Below, piece by piece: positions 28,390 to 35,369 of a DNA stretch of 64,000 bases. Origin of the DNA: Bradyrhizobium sp. LTSP849. Lineage in GTDB: Bacteria > Pseudomonadota > Alphaproteobacteria > Rhizobiales > Xanthobacteraceae. The notes under the pieces were generated by a model. That model had not been told where the DNA came from. It did no database searches and saw nothing but the letters and a program-made list of their open reading frames with translations. The translations under genes were made by a program, and so were the position numbers. Position 1 is the stretch's first letter, and every line of letters begins with the position of its first letter. The stretch is from the NCBI RefSeq assembly GCF_000938255.1, contig NZ_JYMR01000051.1:124001-188000 (forward strand), in the 5' to 3' direction.

Positions 28390-30167
28390 GAGACACCCTG
28401 GACGGCGTCGCGCAGGAATGAGGACACGCTTTCGCGGGAGATCGCGTTCTTGGAGATCAGCCGCACGTGCTCGGGTAGCCGCGACCTCAGCGAGGCGTCG
28501 ATCGTCATCGAGGTCGAGACGACGATGGGGATGCCGTTGGTGCGATCGTCGGCGGCCAGCTGTTGCAGCACGGTGAAGCCATCCACCGCCGGCATTTGCA
28601 GGTCGAGCACGATGACGTCGGGCTTTTTCTCGCGGGCGAGCCGCAATCCTTCCTCGCCGCCGTCTGCCTCGATGAAATCATAGCGCGTCTCGTTGCCGAC
28701 GATCTGTCGCATGACGTAGCGGAAGGTTTCGTCGTCATCGATCAGCAGCACGCTCTTGCTGTCGTCGGCGGAGCGCGTCAGCATTTCGCGCCCCGGCTCG
28801 CCCAGCGAAGCCGGAATCTTCAGTGAGAAGACAGAGCCCTGGCCCTGGCCGCTCTCGACCGTGAGGTCGCCGCCCAACAGGCGTGCCAGCGAACGCGACA
28901 GGGGCAGGCCGAGGCCAGTGCCCTTCACCTTTCTCTGGAGCTTGGTATCGACCTGCGAGAACTCCTCGAAAATGCGTTCATGGTGCTCCGGCGCGATCCC
29001 GATGCCGGTGTCGCGAACGGAGAAGACGACGCTGGCGCCGTTGTCGCCCGTGCGCGCGGTTACCCGCACTTCGCCTTCTTCTGTGAATTTGAGCGCGTTT
29101 GAGATCAAATTGCGCAGGATCTGCGCCACCTTTGCTTCATCAGTGCAGAGCGGCGGCAGGTCCTTTGGAGATTCGAACAGCAGCTCGACGGCCGTACTGG
29201 TCAGGAGCGGGCGCAGCGCCCCACGCAACGCGCCGAACAGGCTCGTCACCGCGAACCGGACCGGCTTGATCTCAGCCTTACCGGCCTCGACCTTGGCGAG
29301 ATCCAGCATGTCGTTGACGAGGTCGAGCAGGCTTTCGGCCGAGCGCCTGATATAGCCGACCTGGCGTTCCTGCTCCGGCGTCAGGTCGCCGTCGATGCGG
29401 TCGAGCAGCAGGCGCGACAGCGCCAGCACCGAATTCAAGGGCGTCCTGAATTCGTGACTCATGTTCGAGAGGAAGCGCGTCTTGAGTTCGCTGGCCTGCC
29501 GCAATTGCTCGGCCCGGCCGTCGAGCTCGGCATAGAGCGCCACCACGCCGCGGTTGGTGTCGCCGAGCTCCTGGTTGAGCTGCTGGCTTTCCTCTTCCCG
29601 GCGTCGCAGCTCTTCCAGGTTTTGCATCAATTCGCGGTTCTGCTCTCGCAGAGCCGCAAGCGGATCGGACGACGTTTCCTTCTTCAGGCTGGATACGATG
29701 TCGGTGAGTTTGGCCCGCGGCCATGGCGCGACGCGGAGTGGCAGTTTGTGTCCGACCTCGACGGTCGTCCCCTTGCCAGGATTGGAATCGATGCTGAAAG
29801 TATCCATCAGCCGGCGTGCGCCGATCAGACCGAGCCCCATGCCGCTCGGCGAACGGTATTGTCCGTCGAGGATGAGCTGGAGATTGTCGATGCCCGGTCC
29901 GTTGTCGCAGATGCGAATGGCGAAACGCTGCGGCGTCGTGGCGGCATCGAGAATGAACTCCGCGCGACCGCCGCCGGCATAGCCATAAGCATTGCGCGCA
30001 AGCTCGGAGACCGCGGTGGCGATCCGGGTCTGGTCCTGCCGTTCGAACCCCAGCATATCGGCGACGCGATGGGCGCGCTGGCGGACGGCGACGACGTCGC
30101 TCTCGTTCTCGATCGGCACGGTGACGATGGGCCAGAGTTTGGACGATGCCGCCATGAGCTTCACCAT
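28386..30167 (-). CDS. RsbT-like ATPase domain fused to a hybrid histidine kinase
   Basis: 593 residues. An N-terminal GHKL ATPase domain (about 15-140) with ATAVSELARNAYGYAGGGRA and SGMGLGLIGARRLMDTF closely resembles RsbT itself. It is followed by a coiled coil (170-230), HisKA with His in FLSNMSHEFRTPLNSVL, HATPase (GTGLGLPLSRSLARLLGG) and a receiver (VLDLQMPAVDG). No membrane segments. Family logic: the RsbT-like part could dock on the RsbR/S complex and release to switch the kinase (inference). The start overlaps the upstream gene by 7 bases; Met5 at 30155 is an alternative start. Confidence 0.9.
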   Translation of the reverse strand: MVKLMAASSKLWPIVTVPIENESDVVAVRQRAHRVADMLGFERQDQTRIATAVSELARNAYGYAGGGRAEFILDAATTPQRFAIRICDNGPGIDNLQLILDGQYRSPSGMGLGLIGARRLMDTFSIDSNPGKGTTVEVGHKLPLRVAPWPRAKLTDIVSSLKKETSSDPLAALREQNRELMQNLEELRRREEESQQLNQELGDTNRGVVALYAELDGRAEQLRQASELKTRFLSNMSHEFRTPLNSVLALSRLLLDRIDGDLTPEQERQVGYIRRSAESLLDLVNDMLDLAKVEAGKAEIKPVRFAVTSLFGALRGALRPLLTSTAVELLFESPKDLPPLCTDEAKVAQILRNLISNALKFTEEGEVRVTARTGDNGASVVFSVRDTGIGIAPEHHERIFEEFSQVDTKLQRKVKGTGLGLPLSRSLARLLGGDLTVESGQGQGSVFSLKIPASLGEPGREMLTRSADDSKSVLLIDDDETFRYVMRQIVGNETRYDFIEADGGEEGLRLAREKKPDVIVLDLQMPAVDGFTVLQQLAADDRTNGIPIVVSTSMTIDASLRSRLPEHVRLISKNAISRESVSSFLRDAVQGVS

Positions 30168-31153
30168 TTGGCCACGAGCACGGTCGCGTCGTCGCGAACC
30201 CGGGTGAAATCGCGATAGAGGATCGCGGCGATCAGCGACGGGTGCAGTGCCGCCAGATTGGGATAACGGTCCACCGTCCAGCTTGAGGCCAGCCCGTCCG
30301 AATGCAGGATGATCAGGCCCTGAGCAAACGGGTAGTCGAACGCCCGGATCTTCCGCGTGTTGAAGCCCGCCGTTCCGGCCATCGATACCATCCGTTTGGT
30401 CTCGCCGGCGGTGATGATGACGCCGGCGACATTGCCGATCCCGGAGAAGTTGATGTTCTTTGTGGCGGGGTCGAAGCGCGCGATCGAGACGGCTGCTCCG
30501 CGCGTCGCGCGCAGGCCGCCATGGATGTAGTCGATCAGGGTCGCGACGGTGTGGCCGTTGTAGCGATGGAACAGCCGGACGGCTTCGACGGCTGCGTCCG
30601 AGGCTTCCGGTCCGTGCCCCAAGCCGTCAACCACGAGGAGGGTGCGGACATTGCCCGCATTGGACACGCTCCAGGCGTCGCCGCAGGCATCCTCGCCGGC
30701 CTTGGCGATGGAGACGCCGCCCCAGGTTGGGACAGTCGGCGGCTTGATGGAAGGGGGCGTGCCAGGCGCTACGCGCGCCAGCACGGCGGTCCCCACGCCG
30801 GGCCACGAGCCGATGTTGACGTAGTGGGATTGCCGTATGACCGCGCCGAGGCCGCGGCCCGCGGTGCCTGCACTGGAATACCCGTCCTCCAAGCAGGCTG
30901 CGACATTGCTCATGCCGGCACCCTTATCGAGCGCGAGGATTTCAATGCCCTGGCCTTCGTTGTCCTCATAGGTTCCGACGAGAATTTCCCCGCCCGACCC
31001 GTGCTTGACGAGGTTGGTTGAAAGTTCGGTCGCGACCAGGGCGAGCCTGCCTTTGTCGGTCTCTGTGAAGCCCACGCGTTGGGCGAGATCGGTTGCTGCC
31101 CGCCTTGCCTCCGCGACGCCGCTTTGATCGTTGACGCCGACGGATTTCATCAT
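30161..31153 (-). CDS. RsbX/SpoIIE-like phosphatase with an N-terminal RsbT/RsbW-type ATPase domain
   Basis: 330 residues from ATG 31153, which shares a base with the rsbT stop. An N-terminal GHKL-like domain (LALVATELSTNLVKHGSGGE, GTAGRGLGAVIRQS) is fused to a PP2C/SpoIIE-type phosphatase domain (about 150-330) with metal-site motifs LLVVDGLGHGPEASDAA and ILHSDGLASSW. In Bacillus, RsbX dephosphorylates RsbS/RsbR to reset the stressosome. The fused arrangement predicts a reset enzyme tethered to the complex (inference). Confidence 0.88.
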   Translation of the reverse strand: MMKSVGVNDQSGVAEARRAATDLAQRVGFTETDKGRLALVATELSTNLVKHGSGGEILVGTYEDNEGQGIEILALDKGAGMSNVAACLEDGYSSAGTAGRGLGAVIRQSHYVNIGSWPGVGTAVLARVAPGTPPSIKPPTVPTWGGVSIAKAGEDACGDAWSVSNAGNVRTLLVVDGLGHGPEASDAAVEAVRLFHRYNGHTVATLIDYIHGGLRATRGAAVSIARFDPATKNINFSGIGNVAGVIITAGETKRMVSMAGTAGFNTRKIRAFDYPFAQGLIILHSDGLASSWTVDRYPNLAALHPSLIAAILYRDFTRVRDDATVLVAKW

Positions 31154-31557
31154 CACTTCCAACGTGCAATGGTGACTTTGGTGCCTTCGCCGGGCCTGGA
31201 GTCGATGGAAAATTCGTTGCACAGCCGTTTGGCGCCGCCGAGGCCGAGACCCATGCCCTTGCCGGACGTAAAGCCGTCCTTGAGGGCCTGCTCGATATCC
31301 GCAATGCCGGGGCCTTTGTCCTCGAACGTCAGCCGGACGCCACGGCGGCCGCCTTGTTCGACGATCTCTGCCGTCACTTCGCCACCTCCGCCATAGTCCA
31401 GCGTGTTGCGCGCGAGCTCACTGGACGCCGTGACGATCTTGGTCTGATCGACCAGGCTCAGTCCGACCTCGACCGACAGCGCCCGGGTCAATTGCCTCAC
31501 CCGAACCACGTCATCGGAGATCTTGATCGCGACACGGTCAGTCTTGGTCGTCGGCAT
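31153..31557 (-). CDS. rsbT: RsbT-like serine/threonine kinase
   Basis: 134 residues, a stand-alone GHKL kinase with N box TASSELARNTLDYGGGG, DKGPGIADIEQAL and G2 box GKGMGLGLGGAKRL. RsbT phosphorylates RsbR and RsbS and then leaves the stressosome to activate an output. The first 20 bases overlap the end of rsbS and the stop overlaps the next start. Length equals Bacillus RsbT (about 133). Confidence 0.92.
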   Translation of the reverse strand: MPTTKTDRVAIKISDDVVRVRQLTRALSVEVGLSLVDQTKIVTASSELARNTLDYGGGGEVTAEIVEQGGRRGVRLTFEDKGPGIADIEQALKDGFTSGKGMGLGLGGAKRLCNEFSIDSRPGEGTKVTIARWK

Positions 31558-31927
31558 CGTCTGCCTCCGACCCGGCGAGGCGATCGTGGATCAAGGCCAT
31601 GCCGCGCTCGACGTTCAGTGCGGTCTTGACGCCCGTCAGCGACAGGCCAAGCTCGACCAGCGTGATCGCGACGGCGGGCCGCATTCCGACAACGACGGTG
31701 TCCGCGTCGAGAATGCGCGAGACCGCGGCAATGTTGTCCAGCATCCGGCCGATGAAGCTGTCGACGATCTCCAGCGCCGAAATGTCGATCAGAACGCCGC
31801 GCGAATTGTGGGCGACGATCTTGCTGGTCAGATCTTCTTCCAGCGCCGTTGCCAGCCGGTCGTGCATGTCGACCTGGATGGTGACGAGCAGCGCGTTACC
31901 GAACTTGAGAATAGGGATGCGATCCAT
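31538..31927 (-). CDS. rsbS: RsbS-like STAS-domain scaffold protein
   Basis: 129 residues from ATG 31927, two bases after the rsbR stop. A single STAS domain with DISALEIVDSFIGRML; Ser57 in VDSF aligns with the RsbS phospho-serine (Ser59 in Bacillus). The tail is acidic (SEADDADDQD). Forms the stressosome core with RsbR in characterised systems. The open frame extends further upstream but is shadow. Confidence 0.92.
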   Translation of the reverse strand: MDRIPILKFGNALLVTIQVDMHDRLATALEEDLTSKIVAHNSRGVLIDISALEIVDSFIGRMLDNIAAVSRILDADTVVVGMRPAVAITLVELGLSLTGVKTALNVERGMALIHDRLAGSEADDADDQD

Positions 31928-31929
31928 CG

Positions 31930-32835
31930 TCAGGCGTCCTGCCCGCCGCTCTTCTTCCCCGGAAGTGCGAATCCCTCGATTCTCCTCGTCTTCACGACGG
32001 CACGCCCGGTTTGTCGCAACGCGACTGCGAACGCGTCGGCCAGCGAGGCCTTCGAGATCACGTTCAGCTCGACGCCGAGATGCACCATCGTCTGGGCAAT
32101 CTGGGGCCTGATCCCGCTGATCATGCAATCGGCGCCCATCAGGCGCGCGGCAGCGACTGTCTTCAGGAGGTGCTGGGCCGTGAGCGTATCGACCGTCGGC
32201 ACGCCGGTGATATCGATGATCGCGATCTCGGCCTCGTCATCGACGATGGTCTGCAGGAGATTTTCCATCACCACCTGCGTGCGCTGGCTGTCGAGCGTAC
32301 CGATCAGGGGCAGGGCGAGAATGCCCTCCCACAATTTGACGACCGGTGTCGACAATTCCGCGATCTCACGCTGCTGGCGGACGATGATCTCTTCGCGGCT
32401 TTTCTGGAAGATCTCCAGCGTGAACAGGCCGAGTTCGTCGAGCAATGCCGTTGACGTCGAGACCGTCGACGCGATCTGCTCCGCGGACAGCGTCCCGTCG
32501 CGATTGAGCGCGTTGAACAGCGGCTGCTTCAGCGAAAAGATGAACGTCGCAGTTTCGCTCGGAGAAAAGCCCTGCAATGCGCGGGTTCGCGAGAGATCGG
32601 CGAGCATGGCCCTTGCGGGCTCGTAAGCCGCGCCGGAGGTGTCGGTCCCGCCCTGCGTCAGTGCCTCGTGCAGCAAATGCAGGAAGTTTCTGGACTGCGA
32701 CTGCAACTCGCCTTCGGAAATGCGGCCGGTGTGGAGAATGCCGGCCTTCTTCTGCAATTCGACCCATTCCGGAAGAATGGTTTTCTCGTTTCGTGACACG
32801 AGCGATGCGACGCCAACTCCCGCCTGCGCGGCCAT
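31930..32835 (-). CDS. rsbR: RsbR-like stressosome sensor (N-terminal sensory and STAS domains)
   Basis: 301 residues. The N-terminal half (about 10-150) is an all-helical RsbRD/globin-like sensory domain of unknown signal (SQSRNFLHLLHEALTQGG, FSPSETATFIFSLKQPLF). The STAS domain (about 165-285) has IIDITGVPTVDTLTAQHLL and ISGIRPQIAQTMVHLGV, whose Thr residues correspond to RsbT target sites. First gene of the operon, 159 bases downstream of the EcfG promoter. Confidence 0.93.
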   Translation of the reverse strand: MAAQAGVGVASLVSRNEKTILPEWVELQKKAGILHTGRISEGELQSQSRNFLHLLHEALTQGGTDTSGAAYEPARAMLADLSRTRALQGFSPSETATFIFSLKQPLFNALNRDGTLSAEQIASTVSTSTALLDELGLFTLEIFQKSREEIIVRQQREIAELSTPVVKLWEGILALPLIGTLDSQRTQVVMENLLQTIVDDEAEIAIIDITGVPTVDTLTAQHLLKTVAAARLMGADCMISGIRPQIAQTMVHLGVELNVISKASLADAFAVALRQTGRAVVKTRRIEGFALPGKKSGGQDA

Positions 32836-32993
32836 TATTGTTCTCCTTCATCACACCTAACCGCGGCCACTCGTTGAGAGTGGGCGGCTCTCCGGTGGCA
32901 AATGCACCCGCCTGCATCCTGCTGAATTGTTTGGTAATTCGTTGCCCTCGGCAACATGATCGCCCAGCGAGAGGGCTGAGACCGTAGGTTCCC

Positions 32994-33018
32994 AACGTGC
33001 GAGGGAACCATTAGTTCC
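32994..33018 (-). promoter_or_regulatory. EcfG (general stress sigma factor) consensus promoter for the rsb operon
   Basis: On the minus strand GGAAC (33014-33018) and CGTT (32994-32997) are separated by exactly 16 bases, matching the alphaproteobacterial EcfG consensus GGAAC-N16/17-CGTT. It is 159 bases upstream of rsbR. The rest of the gap 32836-33355 holds a palindromic repeat (33182-33261) but no gene. Confidence 0.7.
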
Positions 33019-33181
33019 GCGGGTGCCGGGCTACGGCCGCTGGTGTAACTCCTGACAACCAACTGGCAGCCGACTTATTATCCTAACATCACCGGCCGAT
33101 GGCGAAGGCAGCCGCTAGGACGCGAAGGTGTGTCAGCGATTTGTGATGTAAGTTGGAAGTGAATGGCGTTACTGCACACGC

Positions 33182-33261
33182 CGTCATTGCGAGCGGAGCG
33201 AAGCAATCCAGACCATCACCACGGAGGAATTCTGGATTGCTTCGCTCGGCTCGCTATGACG
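33182..33261. repeat. Palindromic intergenic repeat, copy 4
   Basis: CGTCATTGCGAGCGGAGCG pairs with the complement ending CTCGCTATGACG across 80 bases. Same family as copies 1-3. Lies between the rsb promoter and the 33356-33754 gene. Confidence 0.85.
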
Positions 33262-33355
33262 ATGTGGAGACAGGCGTGCGCTTCACTCACCTCTCGTGCC
33301 CCGGACGCGGCGCAGCAATGGTAAAGGCGTTGCAGGGCGTCCGGGACACGAAGGT

Positions 33356-33754
33356 TTACGCCGTGACCGCATCCCCACTCTTCCGCAGCCCAACATATTG
33401 CAGCTCGGCGAATACGCCGGTCGCGATTGCCTGCGCTATCACCATGAGCTCGCCGAGGAGGTTCGGCGACACCGCACCCGAGAACAGCAGCGCGATGCTG
33501 CCGACCGTCCAGGCGGCATTGCCGACCACGACCAGCAGCACCAGTGGTTTCGGCATCACCGCGCGCGAGGCGAGCCAGCCGACCAGTGCGGTGTAGGCGA
33601 TGAGGAACAAGCCGGTCTCGCGCAGCAGCGGCTCGGGCAGGTTGAACAGCGTTGCAAACGCGCCTGCGCCGAAGGTGAAGCCGAGCGCGGCGATGCCGCT
33701 GAAGATGGCGTCGGCGAGCAGGGTGCGGCGAAGGAAGGTGGATGCGTCGATCAT
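33356..33754 (-). CDS. Small four-helix membrane protein
   Basis: 132 residues from ATG 33754: four hydrophobic helices with charged ends (IDASTFLRRTLLADAIFSG at the start, AELQYVGLRKSG near the end). No family recognised with certainty; no catalytic motif visible. The frame continues upstream of the start but reads as shadow. It may form a pair with the next leftward gene 33792-34022, which ends 37 bases upstream. Confidence 0.6.
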   Translation of the reverse strand: MIDASTFLRRTLLADAIFSGIAALGFTFGAGAFATLFNLPEPLLRETGLFLIAYTALVGWLASRAVMPKPLVLLVVVGNAAWTVGSIALLFSGAVSPNLLGELMVIAQAIATGVFAELQYVGLRKSGDAVTA

Positions 33755-33791
33755 CTGGGGTCTCCATGGTTGGGTTGGGCTTGGGGTGAAC

Positions 33792-34022
33792 TCAGTGCAA
33801 ACAGCGCCACCAGGCGCGCAGCTGGCGGGCGAGGCGGAAGGGGCAGAGGCTCTTGCCGACGCCATGCTCGAAGGCGATGACGCGCGCGACGACATAGTCG
33901 CCGGTCGAATGCACCAGCGGCTCGGGCATGTTGAGGCTGCGGGCGAGCATCAGGGTTGCGAACGTCATCGCCCAGGGCGCAAGGTGGTCAGCGACGGTCC
34001 GGTAGAGCAGCAGCGCGATCAT
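33792..34022 (-). CDS. Small hypothetical protein
   Basis: 76 residues from ATG 34022 (AGGAG six bases upstream; the ATG at 34028 is too close to that site). Residues 1-35 are moderately hydrophobic; the C-terminus is basic (GVGKSLCPFRLARQLRAWW). No family recognised. Confidence 0.5.
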   Translation of the reverse strand: MIALLLYRTVADHLAPWAMTFATLMLARSLNMPEPLVHSTGDYVVARVIAFEHGVGKSLCPFRLARQLRAWWRCLH

Positions 34023-34190
34023 GGTCATCTCCTGTTGCGACCGAAGATGCGCTGGTCCGAGGCCCAATTCGATTACCTCGAGGGTAAAAGCGGCGCCTAT
34101 TCGAAGTCGAGCTAGGATGTTCGATGCTGTTCACGAGTTGCGAAAATCCCCTGAAAAGCAGGTATTTGCGTACATCGGTGTCCGTCACGG

Positions 34191-34427
34191 TTTGTTCTAA
34201 AGAAGCGTTTCGGCAAGCTCTACCGGCAAGACATCAAGCGACCTGACGTGCTTGCCTTCTTCCGAGCGATGCAGGTCGAGGGCAAGTTAGAGACCCGTGA
34301 CCGGGTCCACAGTATCGGTGAGCAAGTCTGCGACTACGCCGATCTCGAAGGTGATGGCTACAACCCATTCCGCGTCTGTCGCGCGCTCACATCGGTCGAT
34401 CCGATTCGCGAAGATTCCGCGTCATGA
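34191..34427 (+). pseudogene. Remnant of an integrase/recombinase core-binding region
   Basis: In-frame stretch reading FGKLYRQDIKRPDVLAFFRA, then EGKLETRDRVHSIGEQVCDY, ending ALTSVD and a stop at 34425. The DIK-PDVL-FFRAMEV/ETRDRV-S-G-V--YA pattern is that of the core-binding domain of phage-type tyrosine integrases. There is no start codon in place and no catalytic Arg/Tyr region, so it is only a fragment. It marks an old integration event next to the aromatic region. Confidence 0.6.
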
Positions 34428-34527
34428 GCGGTTGCTTCGACAAGAGGCGTTATCATCAAGCGTTGAAACGCCGATCCGGCAAACAAGCCGGTCATCTGGC
34501 CCAAATGGCCCACCGACACCGTGTAAT

Positions 34528-34549
34528 ATTGACCGTATGGTCGGTCAAT
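34528..34549. promoter_or_regulatory. Palindromic TetR operator 1 (upstream of the TetR gene)
   Basis: ATTGACCG-N6-CGGTCAAT, perfect 8-base arms. It is 106 bases before the TetR start at 34656. The same site recurs at 39700-39721 and 46199-46220 with the same spacing. A TTGACC hexamer (34529-34534) could serve as a -35, so binding would block the promoter: autorepression. Confidence 0.8.
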
Positions 34550-34655
34550 AGTCCATTGGAGCGCCACCCGCATGCGCAGGGCCGGCTGTTGCATGGTTTG
34601 GAAATTTATCTTTATTGATTTATCACTGAGATATTGAGCGCCGATTTGGCAGAGA

Positions 34656-35327
34656 ATGGAACAGGATATGGCTCGCTCCCGCGCGAAGGATTACGACGAC
34701 AAGCGTCTCCTTATCCTGCACCGTTCGGCCCAGCTGTTCGCGGAATCGGGCTACGTCGGAACGTCCATGAATACGATCGCGGACGGCTGTAACGTTTCGA
34801 AGGCGCTGCTCTATCACTACTATCAGGACAAGGAGGCGCTTCTTTTCGACATCCTCTCGGCCCATCTCGAAAAGCTGGTCGCGGCCGTCCAGAAGGCCGA
34901 CGACGAGACCGCAACGCCCCAGGCGCGGTTGAAGACGGTCATCGGGACTTTCCTCGAACAATACCGGCATGCCGATGCCGAGCATCAGGTGCAGATCGCC
35001 AGCCTCAAGCTTCTGCCGAAGGACAAGCAGCAACCGCTATTGGCGAAGGAGAGGATCCTTGTCGATATCCTCGCCGACGCGCTGGCCGCCGCGCGACCCA
35101 GCGTGAACCACAAGCGCGTGTTGAAGCCGTTGACCATGACGGTTTTCGGGATGCTGAACTGGCACTATCTCTGGTTCCGCGAAGGCGGTTCGATGACGCG
35201 GGCCGAATATGCGGAGTTCGTCACGCGCCTCGTCCTGTCCGGAGCGGCCGACGCGGCGGCGACGCTGACGCGATCGAACGGCAAGTCGAAGCCGGCGAGC
35301 AAGGGGCGGCAGAAAGAGCTGCTTTAG
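34656..35327 (+). CDS. TetR/AcrR regulator of the aromatic region (PaaR-like)
   Basis: 223 residues. HTH at about 25-65 (MNTIADGCNVSKALLYHYYQ), then a PaaR-like ligand-binding domain (TMTVFGMLNWHYLWFREGGS). The C-terminal 25 residues are basic and disordered. Start at 34656 or Met5 at 34668. With operators at its own promoter, at the paaG/livK divergent region and at the tannase promoter, it is the likely repressor of all three; a CoA thioester such as phenylacetyl-CoA is the usual type of inducer (inference). Confidence 0.85.
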   Translation: MEQDMARSRAKDYDDKRLLILHRSAQLFAESGYVGTSMNTIADGCNVSKALLYHYYQDKEALLFDILSAHLEKLVAAVQKADDETATPQARLKTVIGTFLEQYRHADAEHQVQIASLKLLPKDKQQPLLAKERILVDILADALAAARPSVNHKRVLKPLTMTVFGMLNWHYLWFREGGSMTRAEYAEFVTRLVLSGAADAAATLTRSNGKSKPASKGRQKELL

Positions 35328-35339
35328 CCGCTCTTCCTC

Positions 35340-35364
35340 CCGCAGCTTCGCTGCGGCTTCTTCC
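35340..35364. terminator. Weak bidirectional hairpin between convergent genes
   Basis: CCGCAGC-TTC-GCTGCGG (35340-35356), followed by CTTCTTCC, lies between the convergent TetR and paaZ genes. Loop and stem are good, but the T-run is poor. Confidence 0.5.
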
Positions 35365-35369
35365 AGCTC

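Noticed and set aside
34297..34551. 84-codon rightward open frame upstream of the TetR gene
   Set aside because: It overlaps the integrase remnant in another frame and runs through operator 1. No coding signature.
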